A stretch of DNA of 64,000 bases, from positions 26,530,309 to 26,594,308 of the forward strand of contig OW203766.1 of NCBI GenBank assembly GCA_934045905.1, in the 5' to 3' direction. The position numbers and the translations under genes are program-made. Shown here piece after piece: positions 1 through 12,100 of this stretch. This DNA is from Leuctra nigra (taxonomy: Eukaryota > Arthropoda > Insecta > Plecoptera > Leuctridae). Position 1 is the first letter of the stretch, and every line of letters begins with the position of its first letter. The notes under the pieces are model-generated. The model ran no database searches. It had not been told where the DNA came from and worked only from the letters and a program-made list of their open reading frames with translations.

Positions 1-2360
1 TGAACTTGTTGACGAGAGGCTCTTTCTCGATGATGTAGTAAGTTCGTTCATCGTCGTTGGCGTGTTCCAGTTTATCTGCTTCTTTACCGAATAGAGACTG
101 AAAAAAGGAAAACAGAAGACATTGTATTCGAACAAATAAGCGATACGTGATGGAGCCACTTCTGGCAGGAAACTTTTTAGATGCACTTTTTTATTTTGAG
201 GTTCGTGTTTCTATAGGGCAGTGAAAAAGGAGAAACAAATGAAATTTAGATTACAAGTTTACTTTTTCAGCCATAACAAACAACTAAAGCAAATTTTATA
301 TAATTTATTTACATAAATAAACCCTTTATAACCTCCATTATCCCTCTTATGGATAGTACCTACCAAAGAATCCACCAGAGGTCAGTCGTGTTCCTTATTT
401 TATCCAATAGCCATTGTACAATGTCTATGACACTACCCAAGTGCACTATGAATATCAATTGTTGAAAAAGAAAATACAACAGTTGCTGCAAAACGTCTGA
501 GATGTTTCATAGACTTTTAAATACCTATAAAATTTATTTTGATTGCAGATCGTCTGTTTTTGAATGTTCATTTGAAAATTAAAAATTATAAATGGTTGAT
601 GTGAGCACTGGAGGGAAATTATAGCTTTGTAAAAATGCCAAATGTCTAGAGCTAGACAGTAGGTACAAATCTCTAGAGCTAGACAGTAGGTACAAATCTC
701 GTACTTTCCATAGAGTCGATTTTACAAAGAGTAAAATGTTGAGTAATTTTGTTTCTCTTTTATAGTTTCTTTCTCGAACAAAGTACAGATCGATAACCTT
801 TACTCCAACTTCTTGACCCATTTCTGCCAACCTTGAAAGAAAAAACATGAATGTATTACCATAAATAAATAATGAGAATATCTAAAATTGGTTACACAAC
901 ATTTTGTTTCTTTGCTGCTGTAATTAATTGTTGACATCCATGTAATTTACTAAAATGTGTTACTGAGTATGTAAATATTTGTTATTAAGTACTACATAAA
1001 TTCTTCGATTTTACAAACAAGTTATAGTGTGACTTTGTTGGGAATGAGCATTATTAAGCGAGCATCTCCTTTATGCTTGTCTTTTTTTGTTTGTCCTCAC
1101 CGGTATACAGATCATACTGTTTCTCCGATCAAGCTGAAAATTTACGTACACGTAAGGACTAACTTGGCGGGTTACAGAGTACAGACCCAAATTTTTTTCA
1201 AAATCCGTTGATTGGGTTACGTTAAGTTTTTAGCAAAACTATGTTCTAATTAGTTGATCCAATTCAACAATTGAATTGTTGATACAATTTGAAATTTTTT
1301 AAGTTCATTAAAACCTAAATTTTATCAAATTGTACAAAGTTTTATCCAAATGCTCCTTGTTTAAAATTTCAAACATATTTTCCAATGGGCTTCCAAACTC
1401 CAAGCTAGAATAGAGCGCGCCACAGACGATCATACCTGGTTGCTATGGCAACAGTCAAATGTTTGTTGACAGGTTGCTACTTTGTCTGAATTGAAAACAA
1501 AAGAAGTTGTTTAACATAAAGTGATCTTCCAGTATAAAAAGTAAGTAGTAAGTGAAACTATTTCTTCAATTAATAATTACATATTACATTTTAAAACAAT
1601 TACCTTCACTCCGAACACAACAATTTGGCATTATATTTCAAATACAAGAAGTTTAAGTGAGCTGTCATCTAGCTGTCATTTTGTACAGACGCATGCGTGG
1701 AAGGAAAAGGGAACAATTCACCCTAGCGCTCCATAGTGAGAGCAATGGCAGAGTGGAAGCCCATTGGTCGAAAATCAAATTGCTCCGATCAAGTTTAAAT
1801 TTTGTATGGCAATCAAGACCAACATTATCTAAAATTTTACACATTTTCAGCCCAATCCATTCAGTACTTACAGTTTTGTTGTCAAAAGGCAGTAGATTCC
1901 TACTAGCCTGCCGTTAACATAAATCAATTAGAGCATCACTGAGACCGAACTTCAATGGCTTTTATTTAGGAATTGGGTATAGGGACTAGGGAATATTTCA
2001 TTCTTCCACAAATCCTCAAATACATCAATGCTTTAGTTTCTACTGAGCGATACAGGGAAACAACCGGTGTACGTTAACATATTATGTAACCGGTTTTACA
2101 ATAGATTGTTAGATGGTTGGGAGGTCAACGAACAATCTATAATAGGTCCAGATATTTAACCTAGCCAAAGACTTGAGCAAACGCTTATTGACTTACTTAT
2201 TCTGAAGCTCAGGTACAGTGTACACTCGATTTTGACAATATTGCACCAATTCTGAGAAGAGCAGGGCAAAGCAACTGAGACTAACCTCACCCCTACCCTT
2301 GCTAAGAGACTTGTCTAATATGCTTGTCTTAGGTTTTACGGCTGATATTGTGATACTCAT
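1..2360 (-). CDS. TRAPPC5: TRAPP complex subunit 5 (TRAPPC5/Trs31), partial, three exons
   Basis: Spliced minus-strand gene with coding exons 2360-2197, 831-705 and 97-1; it continues past the left edge. Exon 1 encodes residues 1-54 plus two bases, starting at an ATG with A at -3 and including FALLFSELVQYCQNRV. It ends at a consensus GTAAGT donor (phase 2). Exon 2 follows a TTTTTTCTTTCAAG acceptor and encodes LAEMGQEVG to LLFVKSTLWK (about 55-97). Exon 3 begins SLFGKEADKLEHANDDER and includes YYIIEKEPLVN (98-129). This order and these motifs match animal TRAPPC5, which is about 188 residues long, so roughly 70% is present. The family is a core subunit of TRAPP, which tethers ER-to-Golgi vesicles and activates Rab1-type GTPases. 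No frameshift or stop was seen. Introns are 1365 bp and 607 bp; the larger holds repeat fragments. Identification is from family recall, not a search, but the match is strong. Confidence 0.93.
645..698. repeat. 27-bp tandem duplication just inside a TRAPPC5 intron
   Basis: Two identical head-to-tail 27-bp units (645-671 and 672-698), each containing TCTAGAGCTAGACAGTAGG. They lie a few bases inside intron 2 of the minus-strand TRAPPC5 gene, next to its splice donor (704-703). The donor reads GTACGA, weaker than the GTAAGT of intron 1. A very recent slippage duplication is likely. Confidence 0.9.
1057..1230 (+). repeat. Family A repeat, head fragment (in TRAPPC5 intron 1)
   Basis: Starts with a GCGAGC motif followed by CTCCTTT, a T-run, CATACTGTTTCTCCGATCAA and GCTGAAAATTTACG. 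It aligns by eye with the head of the better-preserved copies at 40287 and 57549 (GAGCGAGCGACTCCTTTTGG, then CTTCGATCAAGCTGAAATTT). It is degraded, and the tail is not recognisable here. It sits in the large intron of TRAPPC5. Confidence 0.65.
1755..1870 (+). repeat. Family A repeat, internal fragment (in TRAPPC5 intron 1)
   Basis: Contains CCCATTGGTCGAAAATC, GACCAACATTATC and CAGCCCAATCCATT, which match in order the interior of the family A copy at 57549-58152 (GACCAACATTGTCCCC and the nearby CCCATTGG). The overlapping 86-codon open frame has no similarity I recognise and is treated as chance. Confidence 0.5.
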
Positions 2361-2735
2361 GATTAATTTTCAATAAGCTGAAATGTTGGGCTGTAACGCT
2401 ATTCAATGATTTTAAATGAATAAGGTAACTGTAAATTTAAGAAACAAGTGTTTGACGTTTGATCAACAGCTCTCCTCGTTAAACTTCTTTATCGGCATAA
2501 AGGCTTCAAGGTTACAGAATAGGGACTATTCTCACATTACGATCACACAAGGAAAGACTGAAAAGAACATTCGGCGTGGTGCTTACTTGACGTTGATCTC
2601 TTTCACAATTCACTTCCGCTTTCTATGCAAATAGTGATTAGTGACATCAAACCAAATTATATTATCTTCTACTACGTAGAAGTTACGTCTTCGGAGTCTA
2701 TTATATTCTAGGAACTACTGCGTCTCATTTTGACA
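2361..2735. promoter_or_regulatory. Shared head-to-head promoter region of TRAPPC5 and CD164/visgun
   Basis: Only 375 bp separate the two divergent start codons, so both 5' UTRs and core promoters must lie here or in unseen upstream non-coding exons. Visible elements are a perfect octamer ATGCAAAT (2625-2632), the near-palindrome CTTCTACTACGTAGAAG (2666-2682) and TTACGTCTTC beside it, a CRE half-site-like string. No clear TATA box is placed for either gene. Bidirectional promoter function is inferred from spacing only. Confidence 0.6.
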
Positions 2736-4010
2736 ATGGATAAGCGATTCGTGATATTTTTTGTCTGCTATTTTATCGGCACCTTGGGGAAACCTGACCC
2801 TACTTCAATCCCTGGTAAGTGTCCCCTGATTTTAGGGGTTGTCTTTGCCAGGAATGTCACCACAAGGCTAATTTCCAAATTGTTCTCGTTCTAGCCGATC
2901 CGCAATCGCAACCGGCAACAAGTACTGTCAAGTTCACTGGTATTAAAATTGGTACGGACCAGGGACAGAATGGTGTGGGGACTGCAACAGAAGCCAATGA
3001 TAAGGCATCCACATTGATAGCAGATATGTCAGTTGACAAAAACGCCCATAAAGACGATAACATTACTACTACTAAACCTCCTCCAAGCACCGATGTCACT
3101 CCGATACCTTTACCAACAACTAACTCCACTGATCCACCAACTACCCCACCAACTACTCCGCCAACAACTGCGCCAACAACCAAGCCAACTACTACACCCA
3201 CTACTACACCCAGCACGACTGTACCTACCACAACACCTACACCTACAACTACCTCACCCGGCACTACCACCAATGGCACTACTGTGACGCCTTCTACCTT
3301 GCCGTCTACACCCGCCACCACCACCAAGGGCCCGGACCCGACCCCGGTCCCGTCCAATGGCAGGCACTTCGATGGACTCAGTTTTATAGGTGAGTTCAGT
3401 TTATCGTTTTAGATAGAAATAGAGGAATGTCCTGCATTTGTTCATGCATGTGCAAGTGTGAATGATGCAAAGTTCAAAATGTTGGATTGTAATAAGGAAA
3501 TTTGATGAAATATGTTCTATGGCTTACTCAGCATTCTCCAGTTTATTCTCTGGGCATTTGGTTACTGTGTGTATCGAGATAATGATTTAAATTGGGACAG
3601 CAGAAAATTGTGTCTTTGTTTTCCCAATATATTTCTTACCTATTGCCCATCATTTGTCTCAGCTCTCACCTAAGGGTTGATGCCCTGTCAAGGCATCCTT
3701 GTCATGAAATCATTCCATTCAAATTACCCCCCAGCATGTATTCGTCTGTGAATCAACGGAGCTTTCCTTTCAATTGTTCTGCGTGACGTAATCATGAAGC
3801 TTTGTTGACACAGTTTGTTAACTCTGATTATATCAATATCCAAATTCCAATGTCTAGTCTGTCGGGCATCAGACATCGAGCCCTATCTTTATATCTGAAA
3901 TGTTTCTATTTCCAGGAGGGATTGTCCTGTCTTTGGGAGCAATTGCCATCGGTTTCGTCGCATTCAAGTTCTACAAGGCGCGCACCGAACGGAACTACCA
4001 CACGCTATAA
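2736..4010 (+). CDS. vsg: CD164/endolyn-type sialomucin, visgun homologue (three exons, complete)
   Basis: Coding exons 2736-2814, 2895-3389 and 3916-4010 give 222 residues; both introns (80 and 526 bp) are phase 1 with GTAAGT/GTGAGT donors and CTAG/CCAG acceptors. The start ATG has A at -3 and G at +4. Residues 1-18 form a hydrophobic signal peptide (FVIFFVCYFIGTLG). Residues 82-180 are almost entirely Thr, Pro and Ser, a mucin region for O-glycosylation, with N-glycan sequons NIT (82), NST (103) and NGT (153). HFDGLSFIGGIVLSLG leads into one membrane span (about 190-211). The short tail KFYKARTERNYHTL ends in YHTL, a YXX-hydrophobic endosome/lysosome sorting signal. The membrane-plus-tail block is diagnostic of the CD164/endolyn/visgun family, which traffics between the cell surface and late endosomes. 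The minus-strand open frame over exon 2 is a shadow of the repetitive Thr codons. Confidence 0.95.
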
Positions 4011-5540
4011 GTCACCTCCACGCCTCGCGAGCACGTTCCTGCATCTCTTCAAGTTCGACACCCGTTTGACAAAGTTTGCTGATCGTACGTTTTAAGTCGT
4101 TGTTTGTTTTCACCGTGTAGGAGGAACTAATTAGTTTAAAAGCAGGACTACTATTTTCAATTAATAGATCGCAATTATTTTAACTACGAGCCTTTCTGTC
4201 CGGTAATTTACGCAATGCAATGGGGGCGACTGCAGGTTTATTTTATTTATAATTTTGCCGATCATTGAAGTGCTCTTATTATGGGGTAGCAGGAAGTTTC
4301 GAAACATGCAAGATCCTGCAAATTAATATCTCAAAAAGGATCTGAATAATGCCTTGTATAAGTAATGTTGCAATTAGGTAGGTAGGTATATTTTGGTAAG
4401 TATTGTATTTATGAGAATAGCTGAGATTCTATCTCATTCATTTAATATTTGAACAAAATGTCATGTATACCTATTAGAGGCTAGCGGTTGCCGTTATAGT
4501 ATGTGTACCTACCTGCATTGTTTACAATTGGTCCAAACAGGTAGGTAGTACCTACATATTATTATATAGATTATATTATTATCTATTCTCTCAAGTCTGT
4601 GAATCTCTTGTCCATATTTAGGGTTGTAATGTAAGTGTCATGTACATTATTATATATGAAGATATAATGTAAAGGTCTATTATTATAAGTTTTTAGGATC
4701 AAAGTTGATTTGGCGTTCCCAGAGGATTGCTCTGATTTGACGGGAATGGCGAGTCAAGAGTCCAAGTAGCTGCGTTGGTAACGGATTTGTGGAACTGTGA
4801 TTTGACGAGAGCTCATTCTCTAGAGGCCTATTGGACAAGTTTCAATATCGTTTTTATTATTTGGTTTTCAGTAAACCAGTAATACTAATTAGTTATTAGG
4901 AACACTATTTTTGTTTTTTGCTCAGATATTCAGTAGGTACCTACTACCTAGGCTACTACCTACTAGTAAACTAGTAATTTGCTCCGCTTTTGTTTTCATA
5001 CTAGCAATGTTGTTATTGTTGACAGATGGACGTTATTTTCTTATTCTAGTAAAGTTGGTAGGAGGAGAAAATAGTGCAATAATTGGTACTATTTGAATTT
5101 AGATTGATGTGAACAAATCTCTACTGCATTTTACACTTTGTCAAATTGCACCTCAAGAATCCATCCATAATTAATAAATTCATTATGTTCACATTCCTTT
5201 CTTTATATAATATTGCATAAATCTAAAAATTAGGATACCTATAGTTTAAGAAAATATGCAAAATTGAACTATGGTGTTACTACCTTTATTGAATTTTATG
5301 CAAATATACCTAATTACGTAGGTGCAGATAGTTTGAGAATATAAATCAAGATTTTGATAATCAATTCACAATATTAACGGGTAACATTTGAAAGAGCTCA
5401 CAAGTTTTCTCGTCCAGTATTCAAGCTTGTTTTTAAACACAAATACATGTTATGTAAGCAAGTGTTGATTGGCGTCACATTATTGCATTATTGTTGTATT
5501 TTTCAAGTCAAGGCTGATTGCAAAAATTAATAAAATGTAA
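4011..5540 (+). other. Probable 3' UTR and downstream flank of the vsg gene
   Basis: AT-rich non-coding sequence after the vsg stop. AATAAA hexamers at 5173-5178 and 5529-5534 (the second followed by a T-rich stretch) are possible polyadenylation signals, but the true 3' end cannot be fixed from sequence. Short TAGGTACCTA-type motifs occur at about 4370-4390, 4500-4560 and 4935-4960. No open frame here looks like a gene. Confidence 0.45.
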
Positions 5541-8500
5541 TTATTCAATTTTGATTGTTTTCATTAATCAATTGTGCAAATATTGTGCCTGTTCCCTGTA
5601 CCCAATCGATAGGATAATATGCTGAAAATTGAAGCTGACATTATTTGATACCAACATGCATGGGAAGTTTTTCCCCATGAGTTGAGCTAATCTGAAATGT
5701 ATGTGAAATGAACAAGATACTATATTTTCCTGAGTGGATAAGGGTGTATTCTAATGCAGAACTGCCCTAGTTGACACGATACAACTGTGAAGTGATGAGT
5801 ATTAAGAAAATCGATCTCATTGTCATTGTGTTGGTTGGCGATCAATACAATGTGAAGGCCATAGCAACAATTGCGTTATTTCGACCATTGCATGTGACAT
5901 GATCGGATTGTTGCATCATTCACGTGATCTACATTTTTTACAGTTTTAGTGTTTTGCAAGGTCGCTAGGTTTGTGCTACTTCTGTTTGTGATTAAAATGT
6001 GATTAGTAATAACAGTGGAATAATAAGCTCGTGCGACAAATAGGAAGCTACTATTTAGCTAGCTGATAAGATAAGTCATGGGCAAGGTCATTGACCACTA
6101 TCTATTAACTGTGCTTCTTACTGTCATATAGAGCAAAAGTTAACACGGCACCTCCACCAGTTCATGCAATTTTTAAAAATTTATGATATTTCAACAAATT
6201 ATTTAAAAGTACTTTTTAGTCTAAGCTCGTTTAATATGAATTTTTTTATTTAATATAAGAACTGGTGCGGCCTTACATACTTCCGCCTTCTTTTCTTCAT
6301 AGAAAAATACATTTTTTTCATATTTGTATATTTTATTTTAGTTTTAAATTTATTTTACATGCATGCTCCTTCATTTTCATAAATTTATATGATTGCTTAG
6401 CGTTACAGCTTTCTTCGGAGAGTCTTGAATTACTCCTTGAGCACTCCACTCTGGACTGAAGGTCACGCAAGGAATTATGTGTGATCCTTATACTTTTCCA
6501 TCCAACTGAGATAAAATCAAAATTATTGGAATTAGTTGCATATTTACGTACGTGAATTTAGTGTTTGTGTAGTCAAATATCCCTTAAAAAGTTGTGTAGG
6601 TACCTGCTTAATCAATTATTATTCTGAAAAATAGGTAAAGTACCTGAACATCTTTCGATTGGTGCTCATTTTTTAAAAATTTGAGCCCCAATCTATTCGT
6701 TACATAATACCCTCCCCCGCTCTGCCGAAGTCAAGTGTTCTGACCTCAATTTTTGTAAATTTGGCAACCCTCCTGAAAAATAAAGAAATTTGATAATCCG
6801 CTACTCAGAATTATATACTACGTAGACATTACAATGATATTACACCTTGATCTTATCGAATCAAATTCAAAATCTAGGAAGTGCAGCACGACGTCCGAAA
6901 ATGTTCTTCACTATCCTCTTTTATCCATCATTATGTGTTTGTATTCTGTCCAGTTCTGCAACCGTCTCGTTGATTTCTCTTTGAATTGTGACGTCAGCGT
7001 ATATTCCGAGAGCGACGCAAGACTTGGAGCTCGTTAGCGTCACATTCACTCGACGTCGGTCACGTGATTCGACGTCGCGACGCGAATGTGATTTGTTCTG
7101 TGTAGAGATGGAGGGGGAGGTAATTGTGGTTTAGGTTGAGACGTTGGTAATAGTTGAAGTTGTGGTTGGTGTAATATAGGTTCACTTTCGTCAAGTTTAG
7201 AGAAAGTGTGGAGAGAATATGAAATAATATTCAAGAATCTATGGTGTTACTTGAAAGAATCTGTGTTCGCTGGTCTCCAAACTGTCGACAATGACATTAT
7301 CTATAAAATGAAACCTACAGGACGAACTATCCCAAACAACATGAAAATAAATAATTACTGTAATCCTGACACTTTAAAATCGGTTATATGTTGTGTAATT
7401 TGTGTTATTTGATTTGAAGTAATTTCGGTACTTATAATTTTGTAACAGAGTGTAAAATCTATGTTTAAAAAAATGTGAGTGATTATAAATTTTATGACAT
7501 TTCTGACGTTTTCTTGAATAAATTTAAATTTAGATACATTTTTACTTTTTAGATTTTCAAGTTAAAAGTAAATCAATCAAATTTTCATAAATGTTCATGG
7601 CAGATGTTTTTACTATCAAACTGAAGACACATGAAAAATTTGTTATTTTCTCAAATTTCACTAAATACTACGGCCGTTTTTAAAAAGCAATTTAATATAG
7701 TGTACCAATATCCTATTGGTACAATTCAATGTATTTTGAATATTTTATGTAAAAAAACTTACAAAAAATCCTAACTTTGACACAAGGTTGTTTTCAAACT
7801 GACCCACTCAATTTCGAACTCCGCCCTTCTCATTTCATTATTAATAAATGCAACCATATCGATAACCAATAATCAATACTACGAGCTCGAAACCTAACAT
7901 CCTCAGCTCAAGTTGCTCATCCATCGATACTTCTTGAAAGTTGTGCACCAGAAAGAGTGTGTCAAGTTCATCTTGTACTTGTCGGACATTTTGTACACGG
8001 ATCGTCCATTATTGGCGTCTCACCCTTCAACCTCTGTATCTTTCACCCCTGTCATGATCGAACTTGTAGAGAGAGAGAAGCTGAACGTCGAAGCTTCATT
8101 CAGTTGCAATCGAAGAAAAAAACTAATCAAGAAAACACTGCAGAAACGATTTAAAAATGTAAATAATTTTATTTGAAATGCAATAATGAAACTTTGAAAT
8201 ATATAATAAAATTGTAATCATTTTTCATTAAGTTGGTGTGTTTACGTTACCAGGGTAAGGACTGAAGTCTAGACAATTTTATCTTTATACAAGTTCAAAG
8301 CACTAACTCACCTGCCGTAATATCTAAGCTATAAACTTTCTATGTAGGTATCTACACAGTTTTATTATTTTCCCGACATCTTGTTTTTGAGACACGTGAA
8401 AGTTCTTACAGAACGTGATGTGAAGCGGGAATAATCGAGTATTTAAATTATAGAACATTTATTCTGTTCACTCTGTTACCAGTGTGATTGATAATTATTT

Positions 8501-9110
8501 ATAATATTTTAGAATCAAGGTATGTTATCATGACTATTTAATAACCTACATTTTCATATTTTAATTTTCTTTCTATCAGCTGTATGCAAAGTGCATAATA
8601 AACCCGGTGCAAGCTAGCTACTCATATTCTTCATGATATCTCTAGTTTTATATCAGCAAGTTAACTGCAAGTTGTACCGCCAAGTAGGTACATTGAAAAT
8701 AAAGTAAGAATTCTACCTCATCCCACACAGTTATCTCTTATAGCAAACCACCAGGGAGCAGTAAAACTCTTATTTATTACCTTTATAGATATAGCTGCCG
8801 ATCCATGCCGACCGGAAGTGGCAAAGATTTGTTCCGTTCTGCTCTTCCGTTTTATATATTATTGTTATCGTAACTTGGTAGGAATATCTAGCCACAGAGG
8901 TGAGCAGGAAATATACCTATTGGGACAGTCATAATATACCTACAAGAATTTACTACAGAAAAATGACACAATGACGCAAACAAGGTGAACGTTTAAAACG
9001 TATTAGAGTTGTAGAAATGCTTGAGTGTTGTTCATATAGATATATAGTGACATCTGGATTAACCAATGATAGCAACGGATGACAAATAAGTCACAAGTAT
9101 TAAAAATCAA
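5541..9110. other. Gene-free AT-rich stretch
   Basis: No supportable gene. At 7000-7110 a CpG-dense patch (several GACGTC and CGCGACGCG strings) stands out from the AT-rich surroundings. At 7694-7722 there is a short palindrome (GTACCAATATCCTATTGGTAC type). The 87-codon frame at 7913-8176 is followed by AATAAA-like strings but has no recognisable domain and competes with another frame on the same strand, so it is not called. Confidence 0.5.
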
Positions 9111-9112
9111 TT

Positions 9113-9137
9113 TTACAAATGGTGGCAGAAGTGGGTA
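9113..9137 (+). mobile_element. Possible LTR end plus primer-binding-site-like string
   Basis: TTTTACA followed two bases later by TGGTGGCAGAAGTGGG resembles the junction between the 3' end of an LTR (..CA) and a tRNA primer-binding site (TGG...). No second LTR, gag or pol remnant was seen nearby, so this could be a fragment or chance. Confidence 0.2.
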
Positions 9138-12100
9138 TTAAACAAAATTGTTTTTGATTCATTCTAAACTCATTTGGAAAGATTAGTGGACACTTGGTGG
9201 ATGAATATAACAATTCAATTTAATTTAGGGTTATCAGGCTTCGTTGATTTACTAAATCTCAATCTAAAAAATTTTGGTCTTCTAAATAAACATAAATTTA
9301 TCAGATACATTTTAATAAACGTTATTTTTGTAACCCTTAGCATAAACAAAAGAAAGAAAGTGTATCAGAAAATTTGAATCGACAAATTGATGTAATGTAA
9401 GTGTAATAAAGATAATTATTACACGTAATCTACTAAACTAATCTAGAAGTTAGTCCACCGAAAACAAAAAGACATTCACCAAACAAACTTCCATCTTCTC
9501 TCACGAAACCAACATGTCTAATCGCTTATTTAATTATCACTAATTCTCTAGTTGAAATAACGCTACATCCCCCCCCCCCCTCCCCCACTTCCCTGCTCCA
9601 CTTGCATGTTTGTTATTCACTAGATTTAAAAGGTGAGGTGGAGGTAACGAAGTTAACGAGCACCACAACTACTAGAATTGTTACTCCAACCTGTGTCGAC
9701 TATTTTGTTGCTCTTGCTCGTGAATAAGACAAACTAATAACTTGATTAAAATGTTGGTACGTTCTGGCCTTTGACTGGCGCTACGTTGAACGTCTGCATC
9801 CTTGTGTGGCACCCAGGTGAGGGAAATTATGTTAAGGTACACTCTCTAACTGGGAGAACTTTTCTCAGAGCTTTCCTGAGCGTCAGCAAACATGGGTTAC
9901 AACTAATGGAGAAGCTAACGGGACGAGTAAATAGGGAGCATGATGGTTTCAAACATTTCGTGTTTGTGTCTTAAATGGTTATAAACTAAAATAGTTAGCT
10001 ATGAGTATGTAGTTGAGAGAAATTAGATATATTTTGAACCAAGTTTACATAAAATACAATTTTTTCCAAAGTAAGTGAGAATTTCCAGGATTATTCCTGG
10101 AGATTTCAAATTTAACCTCCATGGAGTTCTTGAATTGCATAATTTTGAATTTTTTTGAAAGTGTGCTATTATATTAGGAAATTGAAATATTCATGGCTTG
10201 CACGAACGTCTTCTGTTTTACATCAGCAATGCAAAACAATGAATTTCCCCTGAGGGCGAACATTATGTTGGCACGTCGACGGGTCGGATTTCACTTACAA
10301 ATGGAGGTAAATCAGATTTTTGTAAAGTAAAGTAAAGTAAGTGATTTCTCTTCATATTAAAGATTTCTCCGGAACCTATAGTTGCCCCAGTAAACATTAA
10401 AACAACAAAATATCGCCAAAAAAAGCGCAGAATGGCATCAAGATGGTGTCTACAATGTGGGAATTCTCTTGCAAACTAGAGAATAGCTAACGACAATGAA
10501 ATAATATGTTAATACAAACATAGACAAGTAATGTACTAACATAACTTTTGTAAACACAAAAGTTTTCATTTACACTCTACCAAATTAACGAGTATATCCC
10601 CTGTCTCATAATTTGGTTTCCTCCTCATAAACTCTAGAACAAACCAGGTGCCTTACAATCTTTACAATCAATCTGATACATTGCTCAGAGTTTGCTACAA
10701 GTACAGATACGCTCGCAGCATCCATGGTCTAGATCCAGCTCTTGTTTCTTCCTATCTGCACAACACAAAGCAGATCCCCTTCCCCATGTGATAAGTATGC
10801 ACGGATGGCAAGCAACGTACAACACTGGCATACGAACATTTCTCCCGCAGGGATGAAAAGAAAACACAATAGATTTCGAGGAAATCAAAGCGTTCAAAAT
10901 ATTGTTATGAAAACTATATTCTTGTGGAAATATTCTGTATTTGCATTTCTATTGTGGTTTGCAATGGCATGAACGTTGAGGGAAAAGAGTGAAACAAAGG
11001 AATGAAAAAGTATGCATGCCATTCGTAAGTAACTGATCCAATATATGGGTTTGTGATGTGATGTATAATATTTGTGTAGTCTTTGTAAATATGTAACAAT
11101 ATTATGTCTTTGTTGGGGAAACGCGATGATTTTTTATATAAATCAAAGTAGAGTATAGTAATCAGGAACGGCTTTTGTTACTTATGTAGGTTCGTACAAA
11201 GCTTTACCAGTTAAAAAAATATAATTGTCTTACATTTTCGTTCGTTTTATCAAATTTGTATTGGTTTTATACACTTTATACTAATGTTAATGCATTTTGT
11301 TGGCTTCCAAAAACAAAAGGAATGCGATGTATTTTACATTTTTACTTGAAAAGAATCGAACGGACAAGATAAGTAGTCATCACTTTAATATTCCTAAAAC
11401 CATGGCATAGAAAAACTTTTGATGTAACGTAAAATTTATAAGTATAAATCCAACCATTTAATTTCAAAATCAATTATGGTTGACACGATTATTTCCCGAT
11501 ACATCAATATTTACTTCACTAGTTGGAGCTGTTTTATATATGTGGTTGGTTGGATTTTTTGACACTCGATGTTATACACCGACACGATGACAAGGAACTA
11601 CTTGAAAATGCGTGTGCTCGTGTGCGTGAAACGTGTGTTGAGCTCTTGAGGTTATTAGGAAGTTTCTAAATCTCTTTGCATACTTCTCGTATACTTAAAC
11701 CTCTCAACCCTCTCGCAATATGTATGCAGATTTCTGGAGTTTTACTTAAGTATCTGAGGTCGGTATCTTATATGAGATAGAACACAAGTCTTCCCATGTA
11801 ACCTCAACGTTTTCTTGGGAAACCACAACTGAACGAGAAATTATCTATATTACTTCAAGTAATTATGTGAGAACGTGAATCGTGAATGGGAATTTAAAAA
11901 TGTTAAAACCACTGCCTTCTTTACGGTATCTTCGGAGACGTTATGAAAATAGTGATGGAATGAAGAAGGCAGTGATAAAACGTTCGAATCTTCCTACATC
12001 TACTCGATAAGTGCTGCTGTGAGCGGCGGCGCCAGGAACTGAAACTTCGGAGTCGGAAGGTTTGAATTCAGAACGTTCCAAATTAGTTCTCATCTTTCAT

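Noticed and set aside
2857..3357. 166-codon minus-strand Val/Gly-rich frame
   Set aside because: Exact antisense of the Thr/Pro codon repeats in vsg exon 2.
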